A DNA stretch of 64,000 nt, from the NCBI GenBank assembly GCA_020633725.1, contig JACKDC010000003.1, forward strand, positions 372,001 to 436,000, in the 5' to 3' direction. The notes beneath the pieces were generated by a model. It was not told the DNA's origin, did no database searches, and was given only the letters and a program-made list of their open reading frames with translations. This document shows positions 26,455-36,205 of the stretch, one piece after another (position 1 is the stretch's first letter; the number at the start of each line of letters is the position of its first letter). This stretch comes from Candidatus Latescibacterota bacterium. Its GTDB lineage: Bacteria; Krumholzibacteriota; Krumholzibacteriia; JACNKJ01. The position numbers were made by a program, and so were the translations under genes.

Positions 26455-28437
26455 CTACACCTCGGCGGCAGGACGTTCATGCACCGATGCCATGGCATGG
26501 AACGCGGCGAGAGCCGCCTGCTCGCCGATGATCGCCACCAGGTCCTCCCCTCGAAGCTGCAATCCCGCATCCGGGTTGGTGAGCAATCCGTCTTCGCGGA
26601 TGACCCCGACGACGGTTGCACCCGTGCGGCTGCGAATCCCGAGTTCGGCGATCGAGTGGCCGGCGAGTGGACTTTCCGCCCCGAGGGGTACCCACTCGAG
26701 ATCGAACTGGTGCGCGGCACCGCGCAGCTGAGCCAGGGATCGATAGCTCCCGCTCGGCGCGTCGAAGGCGGCGAACATGGCCTGCCTCAGGGCTTCCGTG
26801 CTGCGCTGGACTTCGGTCACAGGAATCGAAAACTGCAGCAGACACTGCCGTGTCATCTCCAGGCTTGCCTCAAATTCCGGAAGCACGGCACTGGCGGCCC
26901 CCATCTCCTTGAGAACCGGCAGGAAGGCAGGGTCGGACGCCCTCGCCACCACCTGCAGCTCGGCATTAACCCGTCTGGCCTGATGGATGATCGCTCTCGC
27001 TGCCACCATGTCCGGCGTCGTGAGGACGAGCAGTCGGGCGCTGCCGATGCGGGCCGCCTCCAGCACCGTGTCCCGAGCGGCATCTCCGTAGACCACCGGA
27101 ATGCCCTCGCTCCGCACCGTCTCGAAGCGCCGGTGGTCAGCCTCGATCACCACCAGCGACAGGTCAAGGCGGCGCAGCGCGGACGCGATGCTCGACCCGA
27201 CCCTTCCCCCGCCCACGATCACCGCGTGCTCGGACAGGCCCTCGGCGGGGATGTTCACCGACTCCAGTGGCTCGTGCCTGAACAATCGCCGTCTCAGGGC
27301 GTAGAGGCGCGCCGTCTGGCTGGAAACCAGGGGCGTTAGGATCATGGTCACGATGGCCGTCGTCAGGATCAGCGAGTAGGCCTCCTGGCTCATCGCGCCG
27401 ACCGTCACGCCGACGGTCGCCAGCACGAAGGCGAACTCCCCCACCTGGAAGAGACCCAGGCCCACGGCCAGCGGGATGACGTTCCCGTAGCCGAAGAGCC
27501 GCGCGATCCCCGCGAAGATGACGCCCTTGCCCAGGCTGACCACCAGCACGAGCAAGACGACCTCGCCGAGGTGCGCCAGCACAAAGACCGGATCCAGCAG
27601 CATGCCAACGGCCGCAAAGAAAAGAAGGCTGAAGAGGTCTCGGAGCGGGACCACGTCGCTCAGCGCCTGGTGGCCGAACTCCGACTCGCTGAGCACCATG
27701 CCGGCGGCGAAGGCGCCGAAGGCGAAGGAGAGCCCCGCCATGTAGGTCGCGTAGCCCACTCCCAGCCCGATGGCCGCGTTGGCCAGGAGGAACAGCTCCT
27801 TGGAGCCCAGTCGCGCGATGTAGGCCATCAGCCGCGGCAGAAGCTTCGCACCAAGGAGCAGCATGCCGGCGATGAAGACCGCCGCCTTCAGAGCAGCCAG
27901 ACCCAGCACTCTCAGCCCGACGCTCGGCTCGTCCAGGCTCGGCAGGATGACCATGAGCGGGACGATCGCCAGATCCTGCACGATGAGCATGCCGATCATT
28001 ACCTTGCTCGACAGCGTGCCCAGCCAGCCCTGGTTCATCAAGGTCTTGAGCAGGACCATGGTGCTGGAGAGGGAGATGCAGGCGCCCAGCCACAGCGCGT
28101 CCTTCCAGGGCCAACCCGTGAGGCGCCCCACGACAAGCCCCAGCCCGATCGTGAGCAGCATCTGGATCGGCGTGCCGATCAGCGCGATCCGTCGGACTGG
28201 CTTGAGGTCCTTGAGCGAGAATTCCAGCCCCAGCGCGAAGAGCAAGAGGGCGACACCGATCTCGGCCAGCCTCTCGATGGTGTGGACATCGGAGACGGTC
28301 ACACCGCCGGTGTGAGGACCCAGGATCACGCCCGCGGCGATGTAGCCGATGATCAGGGGCTGTCCCAGGCGCTGCAGGAGCAAGCCGCAGGCGAAGGCCA
28401 CGACGACCAGCAGGATGATGTCGGTGGCGATCCCCAT
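26455..28437 (-). CDS. CPA2-family cation/proton antiporter with RCK domains (KefB/YbaL-like)
   Basis: A 660-residue membrane protein. Residues ~1-385 form a 12-13 helix CPA2 transport domain (PLIIGYIAAGVILGPHTGG, LFALGLEFSLKDL, IVQDLAIVPLM, the Asp-containing helix). Residues ~405-530 are an RCK_N/TrkA-N NAD-binding domain (HAVIVGGGRVGSSIA, VIEADHRR, VYGDA). Residues ~575-655 are RCK_C (PLAGHSIAELGIRSRTGATVVGV). It exchanges K+ or Na+ for protons under nucleotide control. The ATG at 28437 begins MGIATDIILLVVVAF; the GAAGG 11 nt away is not ideal. No glutathione-responsive partner (KefF/KefG) is adjacent. The 267 bp between it and the kinase show no gene. Confidence 0.92.
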   Translation of the reverse strand: MGIATDIILLVVVAFACGLLLQRLGQPLIIGYIAAGVILGPHTGGVTVSDVHTIERLAEIGVALLLFALGLEFSLKDLKPVRRIALIGTPIQMLLTIGLGLVVGRLTGWPWKDALWLGACISLSSTMVLLKTLMNQGWLGTLSSKVMIGMLIVQDLAIVPLMVILPSLDEPSVGLRVLGLAALKAAVFIAGMLLLGAKLLPRLMAYIARLGSKELFLLANAAIGLGVGYATYMAGLSFAFGAFAAGMVLSESEFGHQALSDVVPLRDLFSLLFFAAVGMLLDPVFVLAHLGEVVLLVLVVSLGKGVIFAGIARLFGYGNVIPLAVGLGLFQVGEFAFVLATVGVTVGAMSQEAYSLILTTAIVTMILTPLVSSQTARLYALRRRLFRHEPLESVNIPAEGLSEHAVIVGGGRVGSSIASALRRLDLSLVVIEADHRRFETVRSEGIPVVYGDAARDTVLEAARIGSARLLVLTTPDMVAARAIIHQARRVNAELQVVARASDPAFLPVLKEMGAASAVLPEFEASLEMTRQCLLQFSIPVTEVQRSTEALRQAMFAAFDAPSGSYRSLAQLRGAAHQFDLEWVPLGAESPLAGHSIAELGIRSRTGATVVGVIREDGLLTNPDAGLQLRGEDLVAIIGEQAALAAFHAMASVHERPAAEV

Positions 28438-28753
28438 GGCGCGGCGGCGTCCTTCAGGTAGGGGTGGGGCGGCAACGCGGACTCTAGCATGGAGTGGGTG
28501 CCGTGGGGCAAGGGCCGCGTGGCGAGTTCCCTTCGCTCGCGAGAGGAGAACCGGCGATGACGGCCCCTGGCGGCGGTGCGCGATGAGCGACGTCTTCGTC
28601 CAGCGCGTGGGCGGTGTCCACAGCGCCGACCTCGCGGTCACTGTTGACCGCGCGCTCGATCTGCAAGGTAGAGGGCGGGCGCATGGCAAGGAGGACGGCG
28701 GAAACAACCTGTGGGCGGTGCTGCTCGATCCGAACGGCGCGGCGGCCGGTCGG
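28438..28753. other. Intergenic stretch without a recognisable gene
   Basis: 316 bp between the antiporter start and the peptidase stop. A GAGAGGAG precedes an ATG at 28557, but that frame ends after nine codons and overlaps the next ATG. No family resemblance, RNA gene or strong promoter is visible; it may hold the antiporter promoter or a decayed gene. Confidence 0.5.
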
Positions 28754-29515
28754 TCAGGTCCAGGCCGCGGGATCCAGCTCGAAGTACTCGGCCAGCACGG
28801 CGTGGACGGCCGGGAAGCCCTTCTTCAGGTCCCGCGGCAGCTCGAAGAACAGCTCGACCGCGGTGGCGAAGAACTCGCTGGGGCTCTCGCCGGCGTCTTC
28901 GTCGAAGAGCAGTTCGCGCCGGCGGCGCAGGCTGCGTTGGTGTCGCTCGAAGGCGGTCTGGAAGGCGTCCCGCCAGCGTTCGCCGAGTTCAGCCGTGGGC
29001 AGGTGCGGCGTGCCGTCGGCCTCGCCGGTCAGGTCGTCGAGCTGATGGGCGAACTCGTGCAGCACGACGTTGTAGCCGTCCCGGCGCGCGGCCTCCTGGG
29101 CGGCGTCCTGCCAGCTGACGACCACCACGCCCCGCTGCCAGGACTCGCCGGCGCGCTCGTCGGAGCCCTCGTGCACGAAGCCGTGCTCGTCCGGCTCGGA
29201 CAGCTCCACGTGGAAGGCCTCGGGGTAGATCAGGATCGTCTCCAGGCCCGGGTAGTACTCCGCGCCACTGCGCAGCTGGAGGAGGGCCGCCTGGCCGGCG
29301 ATCGCCAGGGGCATGGTCTCGTCGAGGACCAGGTCGCCGGCGGCCTCGTAGTGCTTCTCCGCCAGCAGCACCTGGACGACGCCTTCGTGCCGCGCGCGCA
29401 GGTCCACCGGCAGCGATGCGCAGAGCGGGACGGCGGCGAGCAGGGTCCGGCGCTGCGCCGCCGTGAGAGGCGTCTCGAGCAGGCGGCGGCGCCGCCGGCC
29501 TCGCAACAGGAACAT
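28754..29515 (-). CDS. mtfA: MtfA-like zinc peptidase (M90 family)
   Basis: A 253-residue cytosolic metallopeptidase-like protein. The HExxH zinc motif is HEFAHQLD (H153, E154, H157), preceded by GYNVVLHEFAH, with GEADGTPHLP and SEFFATAVELFFELP (second-half Glu ligand region) as in E. coli MtfA. MtfA binds the repressor Mlc and has aminopeptidase activity; no Mlc/PTS gene is near, so only the fold is inferred here. The start at 29515 (MFLLRGRRRRR) has GGGAGGA 5 nt upstream; the longer open frame reads through the neighbouring gene. Downstream of the VOC gene, 22 nt apart, probably one transcript. Confidence 0.9.
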   Translation of the reverse strand: MFLLRGRRRRRLLETPLTAAQRRTLLAAVPLCASLPVDLRARHEGVVQVLLAEKHYEAAGDLVLDETMPLAIAGQAALLQLRSGAEYYPGLETILIYPEAFHVELSEPDEHGFVHEGSDERAGESWQRGVVVVSWQDAAQEAARRDGYNVVLHEFAHQLDDLTGEADGTPHLPTAELGERWRDAFQTAFERHQRSLRRRRELLFDEDAGESPSEFFATAVELFFELPRDLKKGFPAVHAVLAEYFELDPAAWT

Positions 29516-29537
29516 CCGGCTCCTCCCTTTGCGCGGC

Positions 29538-29987
29538 TCAGTCGCTACCCGCGCCCGGCGCGACGGCCCACGGATCGTAGGATCCGAAGTTCCACAGGTG
29601 CCCCTCCGGATCACGGCAGGAGTAGTCGCGGCCCCCGTAGTCCTCGTCCTTGATGTCCACCACGATCTCCGCGCCCGCGGCGACCGCTCGCGCGTAGTGC
29701 AGGTCGGGGTCGTCCACGACGATGTACGGGCTCTGGGATACGGCACGGCCCAGGGCGCCGGGGGGCTTCTGGAGATCGTCGAACTCGCTTTCACGCGCGG
29801 AGCCGAGCATGACCATCCCGTTGCCGAACGTGAGCTGCGCGTGAGCGATCGCGCCGTTTTCCGCCGGCACCACCAGGTGCTTCTCGAATCCGAACGCCTC
29901 GCAGAGCCACTCGATGGCCGCCGCGGCGTCCTGGTATCTCAGGGTCGGAATCACCGTTGCGGTCGTGTTCTTGGCGTTGGGAGCCAT
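29538..29987 (-). CDS. VOC-family protein (PhnB/glyoxalase-like)
   Basis: A 149-residue member of the vicinal-oxygen-chelate superfamily: two βαβββ units, TVIPTLRYQDAAAAIEWLCEAFGFE and VDDPDLHYARAVAAGAEIV ... YSCRDPEGHLWNFGSYDP. The second resembles bleomycin-resistance and YdfO-like proteins of unknown substrate. The start at 29987 (MAPNAKN) has AAGGAAGG upstream. Followed by the MtfA-like gene on the same strand. Confidence 0.9.
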   Translation of the reverse strand: MAPNAKNTTATVIPTLRYQDAAAAIEWLCEAFGFEKHLVVPAENGAIAHAQLTFGNGMVMLGSARESEFDDLQKPPGALGRAVSQSPYIVVDDPDLHYARAVAAGAEIVVDIKDEDYGGRDYSCRDPEGHLWNFGSYDPWAVAPGAGSD

Positions 29988-30106
29988 GGCCACCTTCCTT
30001 CCGTGTGCACGCCGCGCGGGGGCTGCCGGCACCCCTGCCCCGGCGGACGTCCATCATGCGGGGATTCTAGCCCACGACCAGGCCACTGGACACGCACGGT
30101 GCGCAC

Positions 30107-30146
30107 AAAAAGCCGCGCTGCATCGCAACTCGATACAGCGCGGCTT
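30107..30146 (-). terminator. Terminator of tRNA-Asn transcript
   Basis: Nearly perfect 16-bp inverted repeat (AAGCCGCGCTG... / ...CAGCGCGGCTT, one mismatch, 5-nt loop) with TTTTT following on the minus strand, 16 nt after the tRNA 3' end. Confidence 0.85.
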
Positions 30147-30161
30147 CTTGCAAGAACTCGG

Positions 30162-30234
30162 CTCCCCGGGTAGGACTTGAACCTACAACCCTGCGGTTAA
30201 CAGCCGCATGCTCTGCCAATTGAGCTACCGAGGA
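30162..30234 (-). tRNA. tRNA-Asn (GTT)
   Basis: 73-nt cloverleaf: acceptor TCCTCGG / CCGGGGA, D-arm GCTC...GAGC, anticodon stem TGCGG / CCGCA with loop CTGTTAA (anticodon GTT), T-arm GTAGG-TTCAAGT-CCTAC. The CCA end is not encoded. It has its own promoter and terminator. Confidence 0.97.
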
Positions 30235-30246
30235 ATGTCGCGGGGC

Positions 30247-30275
30247 AGGATAGTGCTGCCCGAGGGGCCTGTCAA
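30247..30275 (-). promoter_or_regulatory. Promoter of tRNA-Asn
   Basis: Consensus TTGACA (30270-30275), 17-bp spacer, TATCCT (30247-30252), giving a start close to the mature 5' end. Confidence 0.85.
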
Positions 30276-30311
30276 GATGGCCCCCGGCCCGCCGAGAGGG
30301 GCCGCGAGGGC

Positions 30312-30339
30312 TTGTCTCGCGGCGGAATCCGAGTAAACT
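30312..30339 (+). promoter_or_regulatory. Promoter of oligoendopeptidase gene
   Basis: TTGTCT (30312-30317), 16-bp spacer, TAAACT (30334-30339), 44 nt before the start codon. Confidence 0.55.
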
Positions 30340-30383
30340 ACGGGGGTTGTCCCCAACCAACCCAGAAGGGAAAGGACCCGCCC

Positions 30384-32207
30384 ATGGCCGTCGCCAGCCC
30401 GCCGCGCAAGTCCAGCGCCAAGCCCAAGACCGACCCGAAGAAGATCCTCTGGGACCTCTCCGCGCTCTACGCCAGCCGCGAGGACCCCAAGCTCGAGCGC
30501 GACTTCAAGGCGCTGGAGCGCGGCTGCGCCGCCTTCGCCAAGAGCTACCACGGTAAGGTGGCCAAGCTGGCGGTGCCGTCCCTGGCCAAGGCGCTGGGCG
30601 AGCTGGAGAAGATCGAGAACATCGCGTACCGGCTCTTCATCTACGCGCAGCTCGAGTTCTCCACCAAGAGCAACGACCCGGCCTGGGGCGGCTTCATGCA
30701 GTCGGTGCAGGAGCGCTACACGAAGGCCGCCGCGCAGCTCGAGTTCTTCCGCGTGGAGTGGGTGGCCGTGGGCGAGACCAAGGCCCGCGCGCTCATCAAG
30801 GACAAGAAGCTCGACCGCTATCGCCACTTCCTCGAGCACTCGCGCGCCTACAAGAAGCACACGCTCACCGAGGCCGAAGAGGTGCTCGCCACCAAGCTGG
30901 GCCAGGTGGGCGCGAGCGCCTGGGTGCGCTACTACGGCAGCGTGCTGGCGGACGTCCAGTACACCTTCAAGGGCAAGAAGATCACCGAGAGCGAGCTCAC
31001 GGCCAAGTTCCGCGATCCCGACCGCGAGGTGCGCCGCCTGGCCAGCGAGGCCCGCGCCGAGGGCCTGCTCGGCGCCAAGAAACCGCTGACCTTCGCCTTC
31101 AACATGGTGCTGGCCGGCAGCAAGGTGGGCGACGAGGTCCGCAACTACGAGCACTGGGTCCAGCGCCGCAACCTGGCCAACGAGATCCCGGATGCGGTGG
31201 TGGACGCCCTGGTCACGGCCTGCCTGGACCGCAGCGACATCCTGCGCCGCTACCTGAAGCTGAAGAAGAAGGCCATGGGCCTGAAGACGATGATGTCCTA
31301 CGACGTCTGGGCGCCCCTGCCCGGCGCCAGCCAGCGCAAGCAGGACTACGGCGAGGCCATGCGGATGGTCGCCGAGCTCTTCGCCGAGACCCGTCCCAGC
31401 TTCGGCAAGATCGCCGCGGACATGTTCGACCAGCACCACGTGGACGTGCCCCCCTACCAGGGCAAGCGCGGCGGCGCCTTCTGCATGCCCAACATGCAGG
31501 GCCTGCCCTACGTCATGCTGAACTGGACGGGCAAGGCGCGCGACGTCGCCACACTCGCCCACGAGTTCGGCCACGCCGTGCACATGGAGCTGAGCCGCAA
31601 GCACGGCCCCATGGGCTCGGTGGAGAGCCTGGTGATGGCCGAGGTCGCCTCCGTCTTCATGGAGACGCTCCTCTACGGCAAGCTGCTGGCCAAGACCAAG
31701 AACCCGACGCAGCGGCTGCACATCCTGCAGGAGATCATCGAGGACGGCTTCGCCACCACCTTCCGGCAGATGCAGTTCAACCGCTTCGAGAGCGCCGTCC
31801 ACAACTACCGGCGCGACCACGGCGAGATGAGCACCGAGAAGATCGCCGAGCTCTACCGCGACGCCGAGAAGGACTACTTCGGCAACACCATGAAGCCCGC
31901 TCCGCGCGCGGAGAACTTCTGGATGTACGTGACGCACTTCGTCAACGTGCCCGGTTACGTCTACGCCTACTGCGCGAGCTACCTGGTGGTCCTGGCCCTC
32001 TACCGGCGCTACCAGCAGGAGGGCGAGTCCTTCCTGAAGGGCTACGAAGCCATGCTGGCCGCCGGCGGCAGCCAGGCGCCGGCCGAGCTGCTGGGCGCGC
32101 TGGGCGTCGACTGGACCGACCCGGGCTTCTGGCGGGGAGGATTGGACGTCCTGGACGACTACGTGAAGCAATTCGCCGCCACGGCACGCGAGCTGAAACT
32201 GGTCTGA
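30384..32207 (+). CDS. pepF: M3 family oligoendopeptidase F
   Basis: A 607-residue cytosolic zinc peptidase that degrades short peptides. The catalytic motif is HEFGHAVH (H393, E394, H397), with the third zinc ligand in MAEVASVFMETLL about 28 residues later. The N-terminal helical region (KILWDLSALYASREDPKLE) and the C-terminal NVPGYVYAYCASYLV are typical of PepF. The start at 30384 has GAAGGGAAAGGA upstream. The N-terminus is Lys/Ser/Pro-rich but has no signal peptide. It is a monocistronic unit bounded by its own promoter and a terminator hairpin at about 32233. Confidence 0.95.
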   Translation: MAVASPPRKSSAKPKTDPKKILWDLSALYASREDPKLERDFKALERGCAAFAKSYHGKVAKLAVPSLAKALGELEKIENIAYRLFIYAQLEFSTKSNDPAWGGFMQSVQERYTKAAAQLEFFRVEWVAVGETKARALIKDKKLDRYRHFLEHSRAYKKHTLTEAEEVLATKLGQVGASAWVRYYGSVLADVQYTFKGKKITESELTAKFRDPDREVRRLASEARAEGLLGAKKPLTFAFNMVLAGSKVGDEVRNYEHWVQRRNLANEIPDAVVDALVTACLDRSDILRRYLKLKKKAMGLKTMMSYDVWAPLPGASQRKQDYGEAMRMVAELFAETRPSFGKIAADMFDQHHVDVPPYQGKRGGAFCMPNMQGLPYVMLNWTGKARDVATLAHEFGHAVHMELSRKHGPMGSVESLVMAEVASVFMETLLYGKLLAKTKNPTQRLHILQEIIEDGFATTFRQMQFNRFESAVHNYRRDHGEMSTEKIAELYRDAEKDYFGNTMKPAPRAENFWMYVTHFVNVPGYVYAYCASYLVVLALYRRYQQEGESFLKGYEAMLAAGGSQAPAELLGALGVDWTDPGFWRGGLDVLDDYVKQFAATARELKLV

Positions 32208-32232
32208 GCCGGACGCGAGCGGCTTTTCGACA

Positions 32233-32265
32233 CGGGGCCGGGGGCATCAGCGCCTCCGGCCCTTT
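32233..32265 (+). terminator. Terminator after oligoendopeptidase F
   Basis: GC-rich hairpin (GGGGCCGG ... CCGGCCC) followed by TTT, 25 nt after the pepF stop codon. Confidence 0.65.
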
Positions 32266-32338
32266 CTCCACTTTAGTGTCACGCGAGAGTGGCCGACAAC
32301 CCCTTGGGTAGCCCTGACAGGCTGACGGGGGTTTCGGC

Positions 32339-34113
<1,775 letters not shown>

Positions 34114-34117
<4 letters not shown>

Positions 34118-35466
34118 GCCAGGGGCATCACCCGTTCGTCGAAGCCGATGCCTTCGGACGCCAGTCCCGCGAGGATGGGCGTGTAGATGGACGGGTGCGT
34201 CGGAATCTGCGAGCCCCGCAGGTGCAGATCCTCGCAGAGCACCAGCCGCACGGCGAGGGCCGCGGGCAGGCCCACGGTCTTGGACATCGCCGTGAAGCCG
34301 CCGGGCTCTCCTTTCGCCACCAGCGTGGACGTGACCCGCTCCGCGGGCCGGTCCTGGTCCGGGTAGTCCACTTCGAGTTCGTGCAGGAGCAGCACCATGT
34401 CCTTCATGTCGGGGGCCAGGGGGAGCTTGCGTTCCAGGAGCTCCTGCAGCAGGGCCGCGGCGGTGTCGCCCTTGCAGCCGCTGGGGGTCTCGTCGAAGAG
34501 TCCGAGCCAGCGCATGTTCTCGATGATGCGGCCCGTGGGACTGATGGCCAGGAAGCGGGCGATGCGGGTCTCGATGCGCGGCCCCGAGACGCTGAGCGGC
34601 AGGAACATCTCCACCACTTCGCGCGGGCTGCGCGCGCCGAGGGCCGGAATGCGGGCGCCCTCGTTGGGCAGGCCCAGCTTGACGATCTGCGCCCAGGTCT
34701 CGCTCCAGCCGGGCCAGCGCAGCGTGCCGCGGATCATGGTGCGCACGTGCTCGAGCCCGAAGGACTGCATGTAGGACAGGCTGTCGCGGTTGGGGTAGGC
34801 CTCGAGCGCGCCCACGCCCGGCACCTCCACGCGCCAGGTGTGATGAAAGACGTGGTGGTAGGGCACGATCTTGATCTGCCCGTCCTCCATGTACTGCGCG
34901 CCGCCCTCGCCGGCCATCACCACGTTGCGGGGATTCCAGGTGATGACGTAGCGCAGCGGGTAGTCCCGCGGGTTGTCCGGCGCGGGGATGCCGCTGCCGT
35001 AGGAGCAGAAGCCCGTGACGCGCCCGCCGTCGGCCTTGAGCCTGTGGATCAGGCTCATCGCGGACATGTGATCGATGCCGGGGTCGAGTCCCAGCTCGCA
35101 GAGCAGCAGCACGCCCTCGCGCAGCGCGTCGGCGTCGAGCTCGCGCAGCGCCTGGTTGCGGTAGGACACCGAGATCATGTGCTTGCCGTGGCGCACGCAG
35201 TCGTGGGCGATGAGCTCGAGGAAGCGCGGGGCCATCATGTTCACCACGAGATCCGAGCTGCCGATCTGCCGGTCGCGCAGCTGGGCGTCGTTGACGTCGA
35301 AGCGCACGGCCTCGCCGCGGCTGTGCCCGTTCACACGGCTGCGCGCCATCTCCAGATCCAGATCGCCCACGGTGACGAACCAGTCGCACTCGCCGGCCAT
35401 GTCCAGAAGCTTGGCGATCAGATACGGCGCGCTCTTGCCGGCGCCCAGCACGAGAACCTGTTTCAT
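34114..35466 (-). CDS. Saccharopine dehydrogenase, L-glutamate-forming type (Lys9-like)
   Basis: A 450-residue NAD(P) enzyme. The N-terminal Rossmann fold opens MKQVLVLGAGKSAPYLIAKLL; the saccharopine-dehydrogenase signature region is CELGLDPGIDHMSAM, with YPLRYVITWNPRNVV and PYHHVF in the substrate domain. It is homologous to fungal Lys9 and the SDH half of animal AASS, which split saccharopine into glutamate and aminoadipate semialdehyde (or make it, in fungi). Its partner, the lysine-ketoglutarate reductase, is at 46087-47400, so the two could degrade lysine. The start at 35466 has GAGGAA 5 nt upstream. Ends share CTAG with the histidine kinase gene. Confidence 0.92.
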
Positions 35467-35563
35467 CGTCACTTCCTCACTGCGGCTGCGAAGTCGTGTC
35501 CGGGGCCGACCCCGGACGGGATTCGCTCAAGGTAGCCAATCGACCGCGGGCCGCCAGGGCCCG

Positions 35564-36085
35564 TCACTCCGCGGTCTGGGGAAAGCTGCGGATCAGGGCC
35601 GGCAGCCCGATGGCGCCCTGGGGCTGGCCGTAGAAGTCCAGGGTCCAGGTCTTGTAGAAGCCCTCCTCCCAGACGCGGGTCTGGTCCGAGCGGATCTTGA
35701 GGAAGGCCAGTTCGCCCAGCGTGGCGCCGAGAAAGTACTGCTCGCCCGCCGCGAACTCGAGGTCCACCGAGAGCACGGGGCGGCGGGCGTCGGGGTCCGC
35801 GACCAGTTCGTCGGGCGGCTTGTCCGCCGCGCTGATGTTGGGGGGGCCGGCGAGCTTGATCCGGTGCAGCCCCGGCTGCAGGAAGACGTAGTTCGGCGGG
35901 CTGGGCCTGCCGTCCACCGCCAGCAGCTCCACCGTCGTCCCCGAGCGGTAGCAGTCGAGCTTGGCGAGCTGCGTCACCGGCTGCTCCGGCCCGGGGTAGA
36001 GGTGATGCGTGCCGCCGCCGCAGCCCAGCAGGCCGGCGAGCAGCAGCGGAGTCAGCGAAGCGAAACGTCGAAGCGGTGCGCGCAT
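35564..36085 (-). CDS. Lipoprotein of unknown function
   Basis: A 173-residue lipoprotein (signal MRAPLRRFASLTPLLLAGLLGC, lipobox LLGC; AGGAGG 4 nt upstream). The mature part starts with a flexible GGGTHHLYPGPEQP and is beta-rich (TVELLAVDGRPSPPNYVFLQPGLHRIKL is a PEGA/DUF2846-like strand pattern; SVDLEFAAGEQYFLGA). DUF2846-like lipoproteins show the same 'display surface protein' layout, but I am not certain of the family. It faces away from the DUF3857 operon, sharing a 120-bp upstream region. Confidence 0.78.
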   Translation of the reverse strand: MRAPLRRFASLTPLLLAGLLGCGGGTHHLYPGPEQPVTQLAKLDCYRSGTTVELLAVDGRPSPPNYVFLQPGLHRIKLAGPPNISAADKPPDELVADPDARRPVLSVDLEFAAGEQYFLGATLGELAFLKIRSDQTRVWEEGFYKTWTLDFYGQPQGAIGLPALIRSFPQTAE

Positions 36086-36205
36086 GGAACCTCCTGGCTG
36101 CGCCCATACTGCCCGTCGCTCCCGCGGGTGTCAAAGGGCGTCTGGACGGCGCGGCCGCCGCGCGCTAGAGTGGCCGCGACCGCGTCCCCTTCCGCTGGAG
36201 TGACC

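Noticed and set aside
28557..28753. A short gene behind GAGAGGAG in the gap after the antiporter
   Set aside because: The first ATG frame stops after nine codons; the following frame runs antisense into the peptidase gene without recognisable features.
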